Below are positions 47,878 through 60,616 of a DNA stretch of 64,000 nucleotides, in pieces. The position numbers and the translations under genes were made by a program. Numbering within the stretch: the stretch's first letter is position 1; each line of letters opens with the position of its first letter. The notes beneath the pieces were generated by a model. It was not told the DNA's origin. It saw nothing but the letters and a program-made list of their open reading frames with translations, and did not search any database. Source of the DNA: Circinella umbellata (Eukaryota > Mucoromycota > Mucoromycetes > Mucorales > Lichtheimiaceae); assembly GCA_025093555.1 (NCBI GenBank), contig JAIWNF010000001.1, positions 372,001 to 436,000 of the forward strand. Direction: 5' to 3'.

Positions 47878-49147
47878 AATCTGTAAACGATCGCTCTTTT
47901 TCTTTTTTTTTTCGTTTTCGTGTAAATCTTTATTTAGAGATTTATATGGACGCGAAGAAAAAAAAAAGATTAAAAAGAATTAATATACAAAGTACAATAA
48001 AATAAAAATAAACGTTTGGATTGTTTCAAAATTAATTTACCTTAGTTTTTTTTTTTTTTTTTTTAGTTCTTTAGATTGATTCAATCAAGAACTTCGTAAC
48101 TTTTTTTAAAAAGAAAAAAAAAAGGTCGAGCTGTGAAAAGAAGAGTGGAGCGAAGCTGAAAAAAAAAATGCTTGCCGTTTCTGGATTTTAGCTAATGTTC
48201 CTCCGCTACTTTTTCCAAGTGACTGCCAGCTAAAGTAGTACTCTGTTTGCATGTATAGAATTCAAACAGGCACACGGATATACATTCTGTCACAGCCATA
48301 AATTAGAGATATTTTGTTGCTGATTATTGATATGATAAATAAGTACCTATTGAAAATTAAATAACAATATTACTTTTATATTATCACCCGATTTTATGGC
48401 GGATCGTGGCGGTGTGGTATTAACAGCATTGATAAATAAAGACAGGCACCATTCGATACTTTTTTTAACAGCACACTTTCCTATGACAACAATATATTTG
48501 ATAACAACAAAGCTATTATCAGTCGAACGAGAATATTAGATATACTTGACAAAAAACACCATCTAGTAAAGGTAACATTGAGAGAGGCATATACTGCGGT
48601 GGTAGTGAGTACTATTATTGTACGTATCTATATATTTATTAATATTAATGATTAAATTATTGTAAGATCTCTCTAAATCTAATCAATAGCACAATATTAT
48701 AATACACACAAAAAAAAATTAAAGTTAAATAGAAAAAGTTATGATCTATCATATAGTGCTTAATAAAAAGCTAGGCCTTTCTTAGCCGTTAAAACATACC
48801 CTTTGTGGATTGTTACACAAAAATTGAAGTATACCTTTAATAAAGAGTTCTCTTTGATAGTTTGTTATATAACCATGATCCCATAGCAACAAATATTATC
48901 ACTATTGATTTTGATCTCAATGTAATAATATAATCCTGTGTTTAATTCTATTATCTTATTATTGAATAAAAGCAATATTTCAAATTGACTAGAGCACTGA
49001 AACGCATAAACAGCATTGTATTTTCGCGATAATCTATCACTTTGTTTCAGAATGTGCCAAATGCGTGAACCGGAGTTTTTTTCCTTCTTCTTTCCAACAT
49101 CCCTTACTCCCTCCCATTTTTTTTCCTCGTTCAAGCAAAAAAAGAAA
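47878..49147. other. divergent promoter region, Nup155 / VPS16
   Basis: 1.27 kb between opposed starts. Long T and A homopolymers near 48045-48065 and 48110-48122 lie close to the Nup155 start. Frames here (48865-49158 and similar) are chance or overlap the VPS16 leader. No other gene seen. Confidence 0.5.
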
Positions 49148-51535
49148 ATGCCACCCAATCCAACCTCGGACTGGATTCAACTTCATGTAATGAAAATAAA
49201 GACAATAGAATATATATATAAGTAACTGACTCATGAACTTACTAAATATTATATATAAACCTTTTTTTCCAGGATCGGTTTTATAGGTACAATAGAAAAA
49301 AAAAAAGGGGTTTCCTGTTATCAACTCCATCGCGTTTTTTTATTATGTATATGTACATATATATTACAATCCGAGATTTTACTTAACATTTGTATGGTTT
49401 TTATCGTTTTTTATGACTAGGAAACAAGAAGTTTATTCATTATCATGGGACCAAACTGATTTATCGAAATTTATGATTGCTGGTGCACAAAATGGAGGAC
49501 CTATTGGTAACGTAATATTGTTAGAGGGGAAAAAGCAAAATAACTTGTTGATAAATAAAAAGTATATTAACCACACATAGATTATATAATATATATATAT
49601 AGCACTTATCCGTGACGATAAAAAAGTACTTTTATTACAGAAGCAACAACCGATCAAACCTACAATATATATGTATACCGCTGCTGGAAAACTGATTGAA
49701 CAAATCCAGGTTCGTTAGTTCATTAGTTGATGATACATATATATATATATTAAAATGTAGAGAGGTGTGGGCAAGGATTTGATAATAATAGTATTATTGA
49801 ATAACTCTTTTTTTTATCTGTTCATTTTATTTACTAGTGGGATAAAGGACGTATTGTCTCACTAGGTTGGACTGAACAAGAACAACTTGTTGTAGTAACT
49901 GAAGATGGCATTGTCAGATTATACCCTCTTCATGGACAGTATACTCAATTTTCTCTTGGAAAAGTAGGTTTTGATGGGAATTTGGCATTCTATTCTGGGA
50001 GAGATAATGGTGGTGATTTAACGATAATGTAACATATGATTAGGAGGCAAAAGAAGATGGAATTATCGATTGTCAAATATGGAATACAGGCTTAGTTGCC
50101 ATGACAAGCAGATATCAACTTGTGTCTGTTACTAATTTTTATGAACCGCGACCGAAACTTATGGCGGAAACTGGATTAGATCAAGAACCACATAGTTGGA
50201 CAGTTATTCCACCTCAATATACATTAAGTCGACATGTTGAAGTACTTATTGGAACTGGTTCTACTATTCTTGTTGTTGACAGTAAAGAAACAGTGGATCA
50301 GGTAAAAGCAAAAAAAAAAAAGATATTAGATTACTTTGAATGTCTTATATATATATGATAACGATGATGATGAAAGAAGAAAACAAAATAACATTATTAT
50401 TTATTTATTAGCGACTTCAACAAGGCCCATTTACTAAAATGGCAGTATCACCTAACGGAAAGTTTTTGGCTTTGTTTACAAGTGATGGTAAATTATGGGT
50501 TGTATCCACTGATTTCCAAAAGAACTTGTCAGAATATGCCACAAAATCTAAAATTCCACCACAGCAACTTGTATGGTAAATATCTGTTTCAGGGTCAAAA
50601 AAAGCTAGGTATGGGGATTGAAGGAAAGTTATTGAAATCTAATAATCTTTTTGAACATATTTGATGTTTATATTTAAAAAAATTAGGTGTGGTACAGATT
50701 CTGTTGTTTTATATTGGGATAAGATTGTTTTGATGGTGGGTCCATTTGGTGACTGGATTAAGTTTTCATACGAAGATCCGATTTTTATGATATCTGAAAT
50801 TGATGGTGTACGTATCATGAGCAACGATAAATGTGAATTACTTCAAAAAGTACCAGGTATTTATCAATAATGCAAGGATGTATATTAGGGAAGGTTGTTG
50901 GATAATTATTTCCTGTTATATTTTACCTATAATAACTGTTTTATTTCTACTATATTAGCTGCCACTGAGGAAATTTTCAAGATTGGATCCACATCACCTG
51001 CAGCCATGTTATTTGACGCATTAGATCATTTCGAGGTAATAACAGAATAGGAATCTTGGTTTTTTGGGCATGTTGAAAGTATAACAATGGTTTAACATCA
51101 AGGTGAGGGGACATTATATACATGCATATTTCTAGCGAAAAAGTCCTAAAGCAGATGAAAATATACGAAGTATCAAAACAGAACTAGTGGATGCAGTTGA
51201 TTGTTGTATCGAAGCTGCAGGATTTGAATTTCAGCATTATTATCAACGAGCTTTGTTAAAGGTAGAGAAAAAGTCATTGAAAGTTGGAAAGAAGAAAAGA
51301 AAGAGAGAGATAGAATATCTATACATTTTTTATTTATTTATGATATTATAATGGTTGTTGGTGGATTTATAGGCAGCTTCATTTGGTAAATGCTTTTTGG
51401 ATAATTATAATGCCGATCGATTTGTGGAAATGGCTCAATCTTTACGGGTTTTAAACGCTATTCGATACTATGATATTGGTATCCCATTGACATATGCACA
51501 GTAAGTAGTCAGTATGCAGATGAGTTATTACAATT

Positions 51536-51568
<33 letters not shown>

Positions 51569-53466
51569 AATCTAATGTCGATACAAATACTAAGAAAAGA
51601 TACCCTATATGAAATATTATTAGATATAAGCGGTTATCACCTGAAGTAGTAGTGGATAGACTTGTTTATCGTAATCATCATTTATTAGCTGTTCGTATTG
51701 CTGATTATCTAAAAGTACGATCGGATAAAATCCTAATTCATTGGGCATGCGCAAAGGTAAATTAAGCTTGCTTTGTTCTTTTTTCGTTCAAAAACTTATT
51801 ACATGTTTTACATGTTTTCAAATACAAAAGGAATTATTGATATCATTACATAAATATATTAGATCAAATCATCTTCTGAAGACGAAGACACAATATGTCG
51901 TATGATTGTTGAAAAACTTATCAAAAAACCTGGATTGTCTTATGCAGAAATCGCAAAAACAGCATATAATTCTGGTCAAACACGACTAGCAACAAAGGTA
52001 TATATATGTCAGAAAACTATGAATATATGAAGAAGGCCGATCATTAATTCTGTATTTTGTTTATCCTATATACTAAATTATAAGCTATTGGATTATGAAC
52101 CTCGAGCAGCTGATCAAGTTCCTTTACTCATATCAATGGAAGAAGACGAAATGGCACTTATGAAAGCTATTGAAAGTGGAGATACTGACCTAGGTAAGAA
52201 TTGAAACTCTACCTATGTAATATATATATTATACAGAAAAGAAGAACAAAACAAAAAAAGCTAAAAAATCTAAATTCTGTTGCTTCTTCTATTAGTATAT
52301 ATGGTTATATTTCATTTAAAAAGAAAGCTCCCATTAGGTGAATTTTTCCGTATGATCAATAATAAACCTCTAGCATGTAGCTTATTGGAAGTATATTGTA
52401 AAGAACAAGATAAGGAACTCTTGAAAGATTTCTATTATCAAGATGATCGTCGAGTAGAAAGTGCCAATGTGATATTATTGGAAGGCTTCGAGCAAGATGT
52501 AAGGCATTGTTTGTTGTTTGTTGTAAAATATCATTTTATTTTATAATGAAAAAAAAACTCATTTTGGATTTGTAAAAAATAAACAGGATATTGCAGAACG
52601 GATAAGCAAATTGAAAATTGCTGGTAAAACATATCAAGATGATAAGGAACGTGCATTTGAAGCCAAGGTAAAAATATTTTTTAATACAAATAAAAATTCA
52701 AAGACGAAAGTGAAACATTCAATATTTACGTAAAAATAAAATTATGATTATAACTAGGGCACGGATGAAGGCATTAAATTATTACAAATGCAACAACAAC
52801 TAGAAAAGGATACACATCAACCATTTACTGGATTATCTGTGAGTGAAACAATTTATAAATGTACTGTACTTGGACAGCAAAATAAAGCATCCAAAGTTAA
52901 GAGTGAGTTTAAAGTACCTGATAAACGAGTGTGGTGGATCAAGCTACGAGCTCTTGTGGAAGTTCGTGATTGGGAGAATTTGGAGAAATTCGCAAAAAGT
53001 AAAAAATCACCTATTGGCTATGAGGTAAAAACATTTATTATAGACAAGTTATAGATATAAACTATATATCACATAAAAAAAAAGAACCATATTCATAATT
53101 ATTGCTCAACTACTACAAAATTTAGCCATTTGTTGAAGAATGTATCAAAGCCAAACAATATCAAGAAGCAAGTAAATATATTTTACGGTGTGATCCACCT
53201 GTTCGACCCATGTTATTTGTTAAAATTGGAGCATTCAAGGAGGCAGGAGAACAAGCATTCCTGAATAAGGATATGGAAGGATTAAAGTAAAGTATCATTA
53301 TTAATTTTCATTTATGCCTCAGTGTATGACAAAGTATAATGAAAATCAACAACTAAAATACATAATTCTATTGTTATTATTTTATAGACAAGTACGAGCT
53401 AAATGTAGCAACCACCTTGTTGCTCAGGAAATTGATTCATTGTTGGCTCAATTGAGCGCAAGATAG
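49148..53466 (+). CDS. VPS16: vacuolar sorting protein VPS16 (HOPS/CORVET core)
   Basis: Nineteen exons: 49148-49186, 49273-49286, 49421-49506, 49603-49709, 49838-49963, 50044-50301, 50412-50575, 50687-50856, 50959-51035, 51136-51261, 51373-51500, 51624-51756, 51863-51997, 52085-52193, 52296-52498, 52587-52667, 52758-53024, 53126-53286, 53388-53466, giving 820 residues, full length for the family. The N-terminal propeller has [55 protein letters not shown] and [16 protein letters not shown]. The C-terminal helical region has [40 protein letters not shown] and [18 protein letters not shown]16 pairs with VPS33 in the HOPS and CORVET tethers that drive endosome and vacuole fusion. Exon 2 is a 14-nt microexon. 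Confidence 0.96.
49273..49286 (+). other. 14-nt coding microexon of VPS16
   Basis: GATCGGTTTTATAG sits between a TTTTCCAG acceptor and a GTACAATAG donor. It supplies D-R-F-Y and two bases of the next Arg codon, completing the conserved family segment DRFYRK. Its length is not a multiple of three, so skipping would shift the frame. Confidence 0.85.
51539..51566. repeat. (CA)14 microsatellite in a VPS16 intron
   Basis: An uninterrupted CA/AC dinucleotide run inside the intron 51501-51623. Confidence 0.85.
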
Positions 53467-54413
53467 TTTAGTTTAATTAGTTAATAATTATCAAACTGTA
53501 CGAGTATATACATACAACGGTCTTTTTAACAAATCATACCCAACAAAAATAATATTCTTTTATTCATTATTATTACATTTTCTTAAATATCTTTTCTTTT
53601 GTTGTAATATTCTTAGAATAAAAACGTAGGCGCAAAGTGAATGACAATTTGTTTTATTTGTTTAGATTTTCTTAGCAGTTGATACTACATATTACATGAT
53701 ACGATGATATATGAAATAATAATCACATGAAGTACATAGTAAAACATAAATTAATAATATGTGGTGATGTGTTTCAACTAATTTATGAGATCATTGGCTG
53801 GGAGCTTCTAGGTATGTGTTGCGGTGTTGCTAATTTCTTATTGTCTTGGCAACAAATGAATTTCAGAACGAAAAAAAGATGCGTTAAAAGCAAAAGGTTT
53901 TTTTTAATACATTTGTCTAACTTCTTATCAGCGTATTATAATATATACATAAGGATATAAAAATAGTAAACAAATAATGAAAACATTCCACGGTTATATG
54001 TATAATAAAAAAGACTATTGAGCCCTACATATTTCATATTATGTATATAATTGTTCAGCCGTCAATAATTAACTAATATGTATTCGTTTTTATATATAAC
54101 CCCAATGAAAAAGTAAGGAGTGTGCTGCATTATACTATTTATTTAATATATAACACTAACCGTGGTATGATAATAATAAAGCTAATGAGTATGAGGAGTA
54201 AAGATAAAATGAAAAGGGGAAGACAATTGCCATATTTTATAATAGTTTCATTTTTTTTTAATTGCGGCAAAAAAGTCAGTCGAAGCTTAATATCCAGCTT
54301 TCTTTTTCTTTTCCTTCTTTTTTATTATTTCAACTTCACCTCTTTTTAATTTCTCGTCTTTCCTTCAACGATTCCTTACCTGCTTTCACTACAACTTACT
54401 CATGTCTTCTACG
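53467..54413. other. intergenic, no gene seen
   Basis: VPS16 3' flank and the promoter of the vezatin-like gene; pyrimidine-rich from about 54290 to 54400. Frames at 53727-53960 and 54122-54349 look like chance. A four-codon upstream ORF (54402-54416) overlaps the next gene's start as TAATG. Confidence 0.5.
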
Positions 54414-54415
54414 TA

Positions 54416-56838
54416 ATGTCAACTTGGATTGCGTTTATCTTCCCGAGTGGCGCGCATGGAATCATGCTATTATCCTTTTTCACTCTAGTCTTTTTTGCCG
54501 TACCACTTAACAACACCACTTTTGCCCACCACCACAACGACAACGACGAAAACTTACTTTCTTTTCATAAAATATTACAACGACGCGATTATGCAGTTCT
54601 TACAACTAAAAAGTATTTTACTAAAGCTGAACAATTCACTGCTCAAATAATAATTCCTCTTGTACTTCATTGGATTGAACTTGCTCGAGTAAGTTACTCT
54701 ATATTTTATTTCTATCTCCCTCCCTTTCTTTTTCCTTTCTTCCTCGGACACTTTTTTTTTGCTGTTGCTGTTACGAGTTATCTACTTTATAAAAAAAAGT
54801 TATTGTAACGTGACACAAACACAAAAAAAAAGTTTGGTTTTACATGTGCCTTCCTTTTGTATTGTTCTTTTTAAATTATCTAAAAAAAACTAAAATGAAT
54901 TATACTCTTCTTCGAAATAGGCTTGTATTAGTTCATCACTTCCCGATGTAGAAGAAACTGCATTCGAAGAACAATTCAAATATCTTATTGTCACATCTTC
55001 ATTACTTGGAGAATTACCTTCACCCAATTCATCATCATCAACTTCCGCATCATCCAGTAACGCTATGTTCCGTAACAGCAGCAATAACACTCAAAATAGT
55101 CTGTTCAACTCCATAGTACCTGGCATGATTGTCATTGGCGCTGCCACCTCCTTTTTATTGTTTATCGCATCCTACTTAGACATGTTACCGGATTATTTTT
55201 CTTTGACTTGTTTGATTCTTGCAAGTCAAGGATTAGCTTTTTTCATATTACGGCGACGACATGTAAATATAAGAATTATTTTGTTGTTAAAATATCTTAC
55301 TGTCTAAGAAAAGAAATGTGAACTCATAATTACTATTATTATCTTTTGTTATCCTTTTTTAGAGACGTACAAAAATTCGTAGTATACATAGCACAGCATT
55401 AGTTCGTTTACGACAATTAGTAGCTCAATGCGAACAAGGTGATACCATTCTTTTACGACTTATCGATCAAATTAGACAGCTTGAATTAATTTCACAAGGA
55501 AGTACACTTGCGCCTGCAAACCATCTAAATCGTACTCGAACAACAACATCATCCTCCATTTTATCATCATCATCATCATCACCATCCCCTAATACAACAT
55601 CGAGACTTGCAGCTGATATGCGACGTGGTACATCTCATATTTTACACTCACAATTCCGTAAATTTGCAGATGTATTGAGTAATCTTGAACCTCTATCGCA
55701 TGGAGGCAATTTATCTCGTTTTCGTGACATGTATAATATTAACAATAATAATACAACTCACTTGATGATATTTGACGATCGAATTCTCAAGGCAGCCATG
55801 GATAACACTGATGAATTGGAACATTTGATACACACAATTCACTGGAAACGCCGAGAATGTGTGATTCATTTATTAGCATTGGATGTAATGACACTAGGAC
55901 ATGATTCAGAACGTGTGGATTATGAACAAAATTGGGAATCCGTCATTGAAGTAATGTCTGAGCTTTTAAACGATTATCGTCGACAAACACCTTTATTACA
56001 TCAACATCTGACTACATCTTCGCGTAAGTAATTATTATTGTACCTTAAATATATACAAAAGAAAAAGGTTACAAAAAAAATTATGGTGACACAAACTCCG
56101 TTAACACTTGAACCGATTAAGTAGTTTATAGCGAGGAAGAAGAAGAAGAACGTAAATTATTGCCAGCAACAGTTGATCAGCGTTCGCAAGCCTTGTTACA
56201 CCAGTACACTGCTCTCGAAAAGCACATGAGAAGTATTCAATCGAAACTTTTATTATGTCGTCAAGATGCAAAAGCATGCTCTTCAAGTCGAGGTAATGGG
56301 AATAAGAATAAGAAATTATGATAAATCTCATTATTATTTCTACTTAATAACAACTTTATTTATTTTTAGCTGCTGCTATTTATTCGATGGAAAGAATAGG
56401 TGAACGCTTCAGTGCAATAGATCAAGATTTATCCCACATGATTGCACAATGGGAAGATGCCAAGGATGCATATCTTCTCGTGAGCGACAATGAATCAAGT
56501 GAGGATTTGACGCAGATATTACCTTCACCACCATCCTCGCCAAAAAAAACAGATTCATCTATATCATCTTCTTCGAGTACTACAGCATCAAGGCGAGCTC
56601 ATTTTCGAAGGTCTATGATGTCAGGTGCAGCTGTTTCTAGTTTTCTAGAAAGTAAACGAGCTTCAAGGCAACAAAGAACTCGAGTACAGGTAATAATATA
56701 CAAGGGGAAAAAAACAAAGGAATAATAATGAAATAGGCAGAAATAAAAGAGTAAGAAAAAAAAGCTGACATTGTTGATTGTTTGTAATAGTTGTCAAGAT
56801 ATTCATTATTATCCTCACCATCCACGGAAACCTTATAA
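54416..56838 (+). CDS. vezatin-like (myosin-binding) membrane protein
   Basis: Six exons: 54416-54688, 54921-55262, 55363-56023, 56125-56292, 56370-56689, 56791-56838, giving 603 residues. A hydrophobic N-terminal segment is followed by a pair of membrane helices near residues 145-200 (IVPGMIVIGAATSFLLFIAS and FSLTCLILASQGLAFFIL). Next comes a conserved helical region with RRTKIRSIHSTALVRLRQLV, AQCEQGDTILLRLIDQIRQL, RFREMYNI-like RFRDMYN, and HTIHWKRRECVIHLLALDV. The tail is Ser-rich. Two helices followed by this Leu/Gln/Arg-rich block resemble the vezatin / fungal Inp2-type myosin-binding family, which link membranes such as peroxisomes or junctions to myosin. Family assignment is from pattern memory and moderately sure; organelle unknown. 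Confidence 0.68.
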
Positions 56839-57273
56839 TATTTTTTTAATATCAATTTCATCCTACTATTATCATCCTTCCATCCTTGTTTAACTTACAA
56901 CAAGTACATTGTCAATCCCTCCTCTCTCTCTTATTCATCTCTTCCTTTTATCTTATTTTCAAGCTCTCCCATTCTTTTTATCTCTCTATTTATCTTCTGT
57001 GTGTAATAATTGTTGTTTGGAGCTTGAATCTCTTGGGTTACTTGACCCTTTGTAATATATTTTATCAAAAATTTTAAAAACAACTCAATTAACCTTATTT
57101 TCCGACGTTTCAACAGTACTTTTTATTTTGATATACGTAAGTATACACACACACTTTAAAATCAATTGACATTTGATCCGGAAGAAAAAAACGGAAAGAA
57201 GAAAAAAAAAAGAAAGAAATTCTACTTCTTTTATAATCACTTTAATTTTTTTGGGTTTTTTTTACGCAAAACA
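56839..57273. other. intergenic, vezatin-like 3' flank and TVP15 promoter
   Basis: A pyrimidine-rich stretch at 56920-57000 and an A-rich stretch at 57183-57220. No gene seen; the opposing frames at 56886-57113 look like low-complexity chance. Confidence 0.5.
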
Positions 57274-58101
57274 ATGCGAATATCTCGGGCCAAAGTTGAG
57301 AATTTTATATGTTTAACCATCAATACCATTAATATAGTTCTTTATATACTTGTATTTACAGCGTCTATTGTTAAAAGTATAAATGGATCGCTGGGTATAA
57401 TTATCCAATGTGTATATTGTTGGCAAGTATTTATGATAAGTAGATCATGTCAAACTATATACTTATGCCTAAAGATTAATTCTTTTTTTAGTATCATGAG
57501 TATTTTTCTTATTATAAACGAGTGTAGAACATTTGGATTAGCACAAATTTACTTTGGATTTCTTGGTGTTCATCAAGGCCGAGGTTTACTTTTATTATTG
57601 TACGTAAGCTTACCAGTATCTTATTTTTTTTCCACTTTATCTTAACAGCAGAATACTAATAGCAATAACATTCTTTTTAATTAAAAAAGTCTCGGTTGTC
57701 TTGTAATGTGCGACAACGCCTTTAATGTCATTGTGTCCATTTTCAACTTTACATTGGGACTTGCTTACTTGATTCTTTCTTTCTTACCACAAATGCCACC
57801 ACCTAATCCATTGAGTGTTCATTGGCAACATCGTCAAGACTTTTGGGCAGAAGGGTTAGATCTGCCTGCGCCGTCAACACGATCATCCAAATTATTAACC
57901 CCAACTGGACCAGCCTTTCCACATCCATCTTTATGGCACCCCTCTTCACCTTATTATTATACCAAATTTCCAATATCTACTTTACAGAATCATCATTTTC
58001 AACCATATCAACAACAATCACAACAACCAAATGATGATGATATCTCTGTACCCTCTAACAACAACAGTAATGACAAATCTCAACATCATAAATGCTACTA
58101 A
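57274..58101 (+). CDS. TVP15 / COPI-associated Golgi membrane protein
   Basis: Exons 57274-57422, 57492-57599 and 57690-58101 give 222 residues. Four membrane segments: INTINIVLYILVFTASIVKS; IIIQCVYC joined to IMSIFLIINE; the RFLGRG-like LGVHQGRGLLLL joined to FLGCLV; and VIVSIFNFTLGLAYLILSFL. The VYC...NEC and QGRGLLxxxLGCL signatures match the COPI_assoc/TVP15 family of Tlg2-vesicle Golgi proteins. The C-terminal ~95 residues are Pro/Gln/Ser/Asn-rich and cytosolic. The first intron (57423-57491) is best read as GC-AG (donor TTG|GCAAGT), because no GT donor gives the right phase. It is 69 nt and stop-free, so its retention would add 23 residues in frame. Confidence 0.78.
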
Positions 58102-58356
58102 TAGTAATAATCAGCAAGTACGTAAAACAAGGACTGATATACAAATTCATAAATAGCATATACAAATGTAACCACTGTTAAACCCACATACATATAAGTA
58201 TATAGATACCATACAAAAAATAACATTCATTCATTCACTCGTTCATATATAGATACATAGATAAATACACATATTTGTACATTTATACAATATAATGATA
58301 TATAATATATAATATATAGTATATAATACTTTTTTAATATTAATTAAGCACAATCA
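58102..58356. other. intergenic between convergent genes
   Basis: 255 bp, extremely AT-rich (repeated ATATA units near 58290-58330), between the TVP15 and F-box gene stops. Confidence 0.5.
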
Positions 58357-60616
58357 TTAATCTGCAACAACATGCGCCACATGATCTTGAGCGTATTCAA
58401 GCGCCAACTGTGTAATCATAATACAATTATTTACAATCAAATGTTGCAATTGTGGGTTTTGATCCACGACCATTTGAACAGCAACATCTGTAACACTATA
58501 AGATCCAGAAATATCCACTGTTTTAAGATTTGGAAGATTACGTACACCATGAAGTACCGAGGCAGTGACAGCATCTTGCATGTGTTTCATTACAAGTGTA
58601 TGAAGATGAACCGCTGGTGTTTGCGCCAATCCTTGTACCAGCCATAAGAGACCCTTTTGAGTGACTCGAGGGTTATCTACAAGTCGTATCGTATGTAAAG
58701 ATTGACTCGCTTCAGCAAGAAACCCCATCAATCCATCCCCAACCGCTCTACATTGTGTTAACTCAATTTCGTGTAACTGACGAGCACTGTCGCGAATAAA
58801 TTTACCCAGGCCTATTTCGCTAATACCGTGACAATGCGAAAGTGCCAAGCGCTGTAAATGGACTGGTACGGCATCAAATACAAGGTCATTAATATTAGGA
58901 ACGTCTATAAATTCCAAATCCTTGAGTTGAGGACATTGACGTAACATGGAAACAAGTAAAACAGTGCTACATGCTACTGAACATCGGAAGGATTGTAAAT
59001 TTGAAAAGGAAAGTCCACCAAATCGAGTCCATCCTCCCATCAATTCTTCATCCCCGGCACCTACACCAATATGCAGCCGTTCCAATGTATGCTGTGTACG
59101 CTCTAGTGTATTCATAAAGATGTCACCTGAATGTTCATCTAAGTTGGCAATATATAATTCACGTAATTTTTCTGTATTATTATTATTGTAATTGTTGTTT
59201 GTGACAGAAGATGATGTTTCTTGGAGCTGTTTTCTTTTTCTTACTGCTGATGTAGTAATGGATGAAGGTGGGGTATAAGAATCTTGTGCCAAAGATGCTT
59301 GGAAATCAAAATATTCTAAATCTGGACAAAGATCGAGTACTAGTTCTGGAGCAATTCTTTGTCGTCCGTATCGCTCAGGTCGATAAGGTATAATCAAATA
59401 ACGTAATTTTGGACATCTACGTAATAATGACTCTATTGGTAATATATTTTGACTCACATCAACGGATAGATAAGTAATAGATAAAAGGCTGGTATCGGTT
59501 GATGCATTAGATGACGCTGCTTCTTGTTGGTCTCTTGTCGCAAAACGCCGCCTGATTTGTTGGAAAGTAAACGATGTCAAGTTTGGACATAATTTCATTA
59601 ATGGATCGACTGTTAAATCACTTGCTGGCGCCACTTTGATACGCAAATCTGTTAAATGGTGTCCGATTCGTCGTAATACAGGCCACATATCTTCTCGAGT
59701 CATCTGACACAAATTGAATTCTATTATGGTACCCAAATAATCGTTCGCACATTTTATCCATAAAAAAAGCAAGGAAAAAGAAGGTTAATGATGTTAAGGA
59801 TAATTTTACCAACAAAATAATATTCTAGCTGTTTTTTCTTGTTTTATTCTATATACACACACACACATATATATATGATTTACCAAGATTACGAATATTT
59901 TGACATCGATCAATCATCAAATTCAAAGCTGACCGAGTAGCATTGGATGTCATTATATTGGAAAATCCAATGGAATGAATATATGGGCCCAATAACTGAG
60001 CCACGCGTTGATCATACTTTTCATCTTTACCCCATGACTTGATATTTAAATGGCGAGTCGAAATACATCGTGGTATTACTTCTCTCCATCGACGACATAC
60101 ATCCAAACATGTGACCCACATTTCAATTCCTCCTTGTCCATCGTTGCTATTACCGAGTTCTTCTAATATAAGTGAAATAACGTCAAATGGTAAAACTTGC
60201 ATAAAATCAAAACGACGATATTGTTTTGCTTCTGCTTCTTGTTTTCTTTTCTTTATCAATTCTACTTGCTCTGACACGACAGTAATGTTACTATCACTTG
60301 TAACACTAGTCGATAATAAACCCAAATCGTATATATCAATTGCTTCACCATAGTTACATTGTACCGTATAGATATCACCAGCGCGTAGATACCCGAGTGG
60401 CGATTCTGGTGCATGGTGAATCATATCACGTGCATCATTCAAGGCACTCTTAAAATCCATTTTTTTGCTATAAGCCTCAGCTCGTACGTCCAAAATGGAT
60501 ACAAGCTCATTACGATGAAATGCTTCGATAGCCATAGTCATTTGTTGAATGGCACAATCATAGTCGTGATGATTAAGTGCTGCGCTGCCATTGTTATAAT
60601 GTTTGTTCCATGCCAT
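58357..60616 (-). CDS. TPR / F-box / LRR protein of Pof3-Dia2 type
   Basis: Two exons, in coding order 59884-60616 and 58357-59720, give 698 residues. Residues 1-100 form TPR-like repeats (GSAALNHHDYDCAIQQMTMA, RAEAYSKKMDFKSALNDARD, YLRAGDIYTVQCNYGEAIDI). Residues ~137-180 are an F-box (FMQVLPFDVISLILEELGN followed by WVTCLDVCRRWREVIP). The rest is leucine-rich repeats (LRELYIANLD, CPQLKDLEFIDV, LQRLALSHCHGISEIGLGKF, HEIELTQCRAVGDGLMGF, VDISGSYSVTDVAVQMV). This order matches S. pombe Pof3 and S. cerevisiae Dia2, SCF substrate receptors that protect replication forks. The start MAWNKHYN is preferred to an in-frame ATG at 60781 because the extra stretch is a hydrophobic AT/pyrimidine-driven leader. 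The acceptor GTACCATAATAG lies ~60 bp from its pyrimidine tract. Confidence 0.85.
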
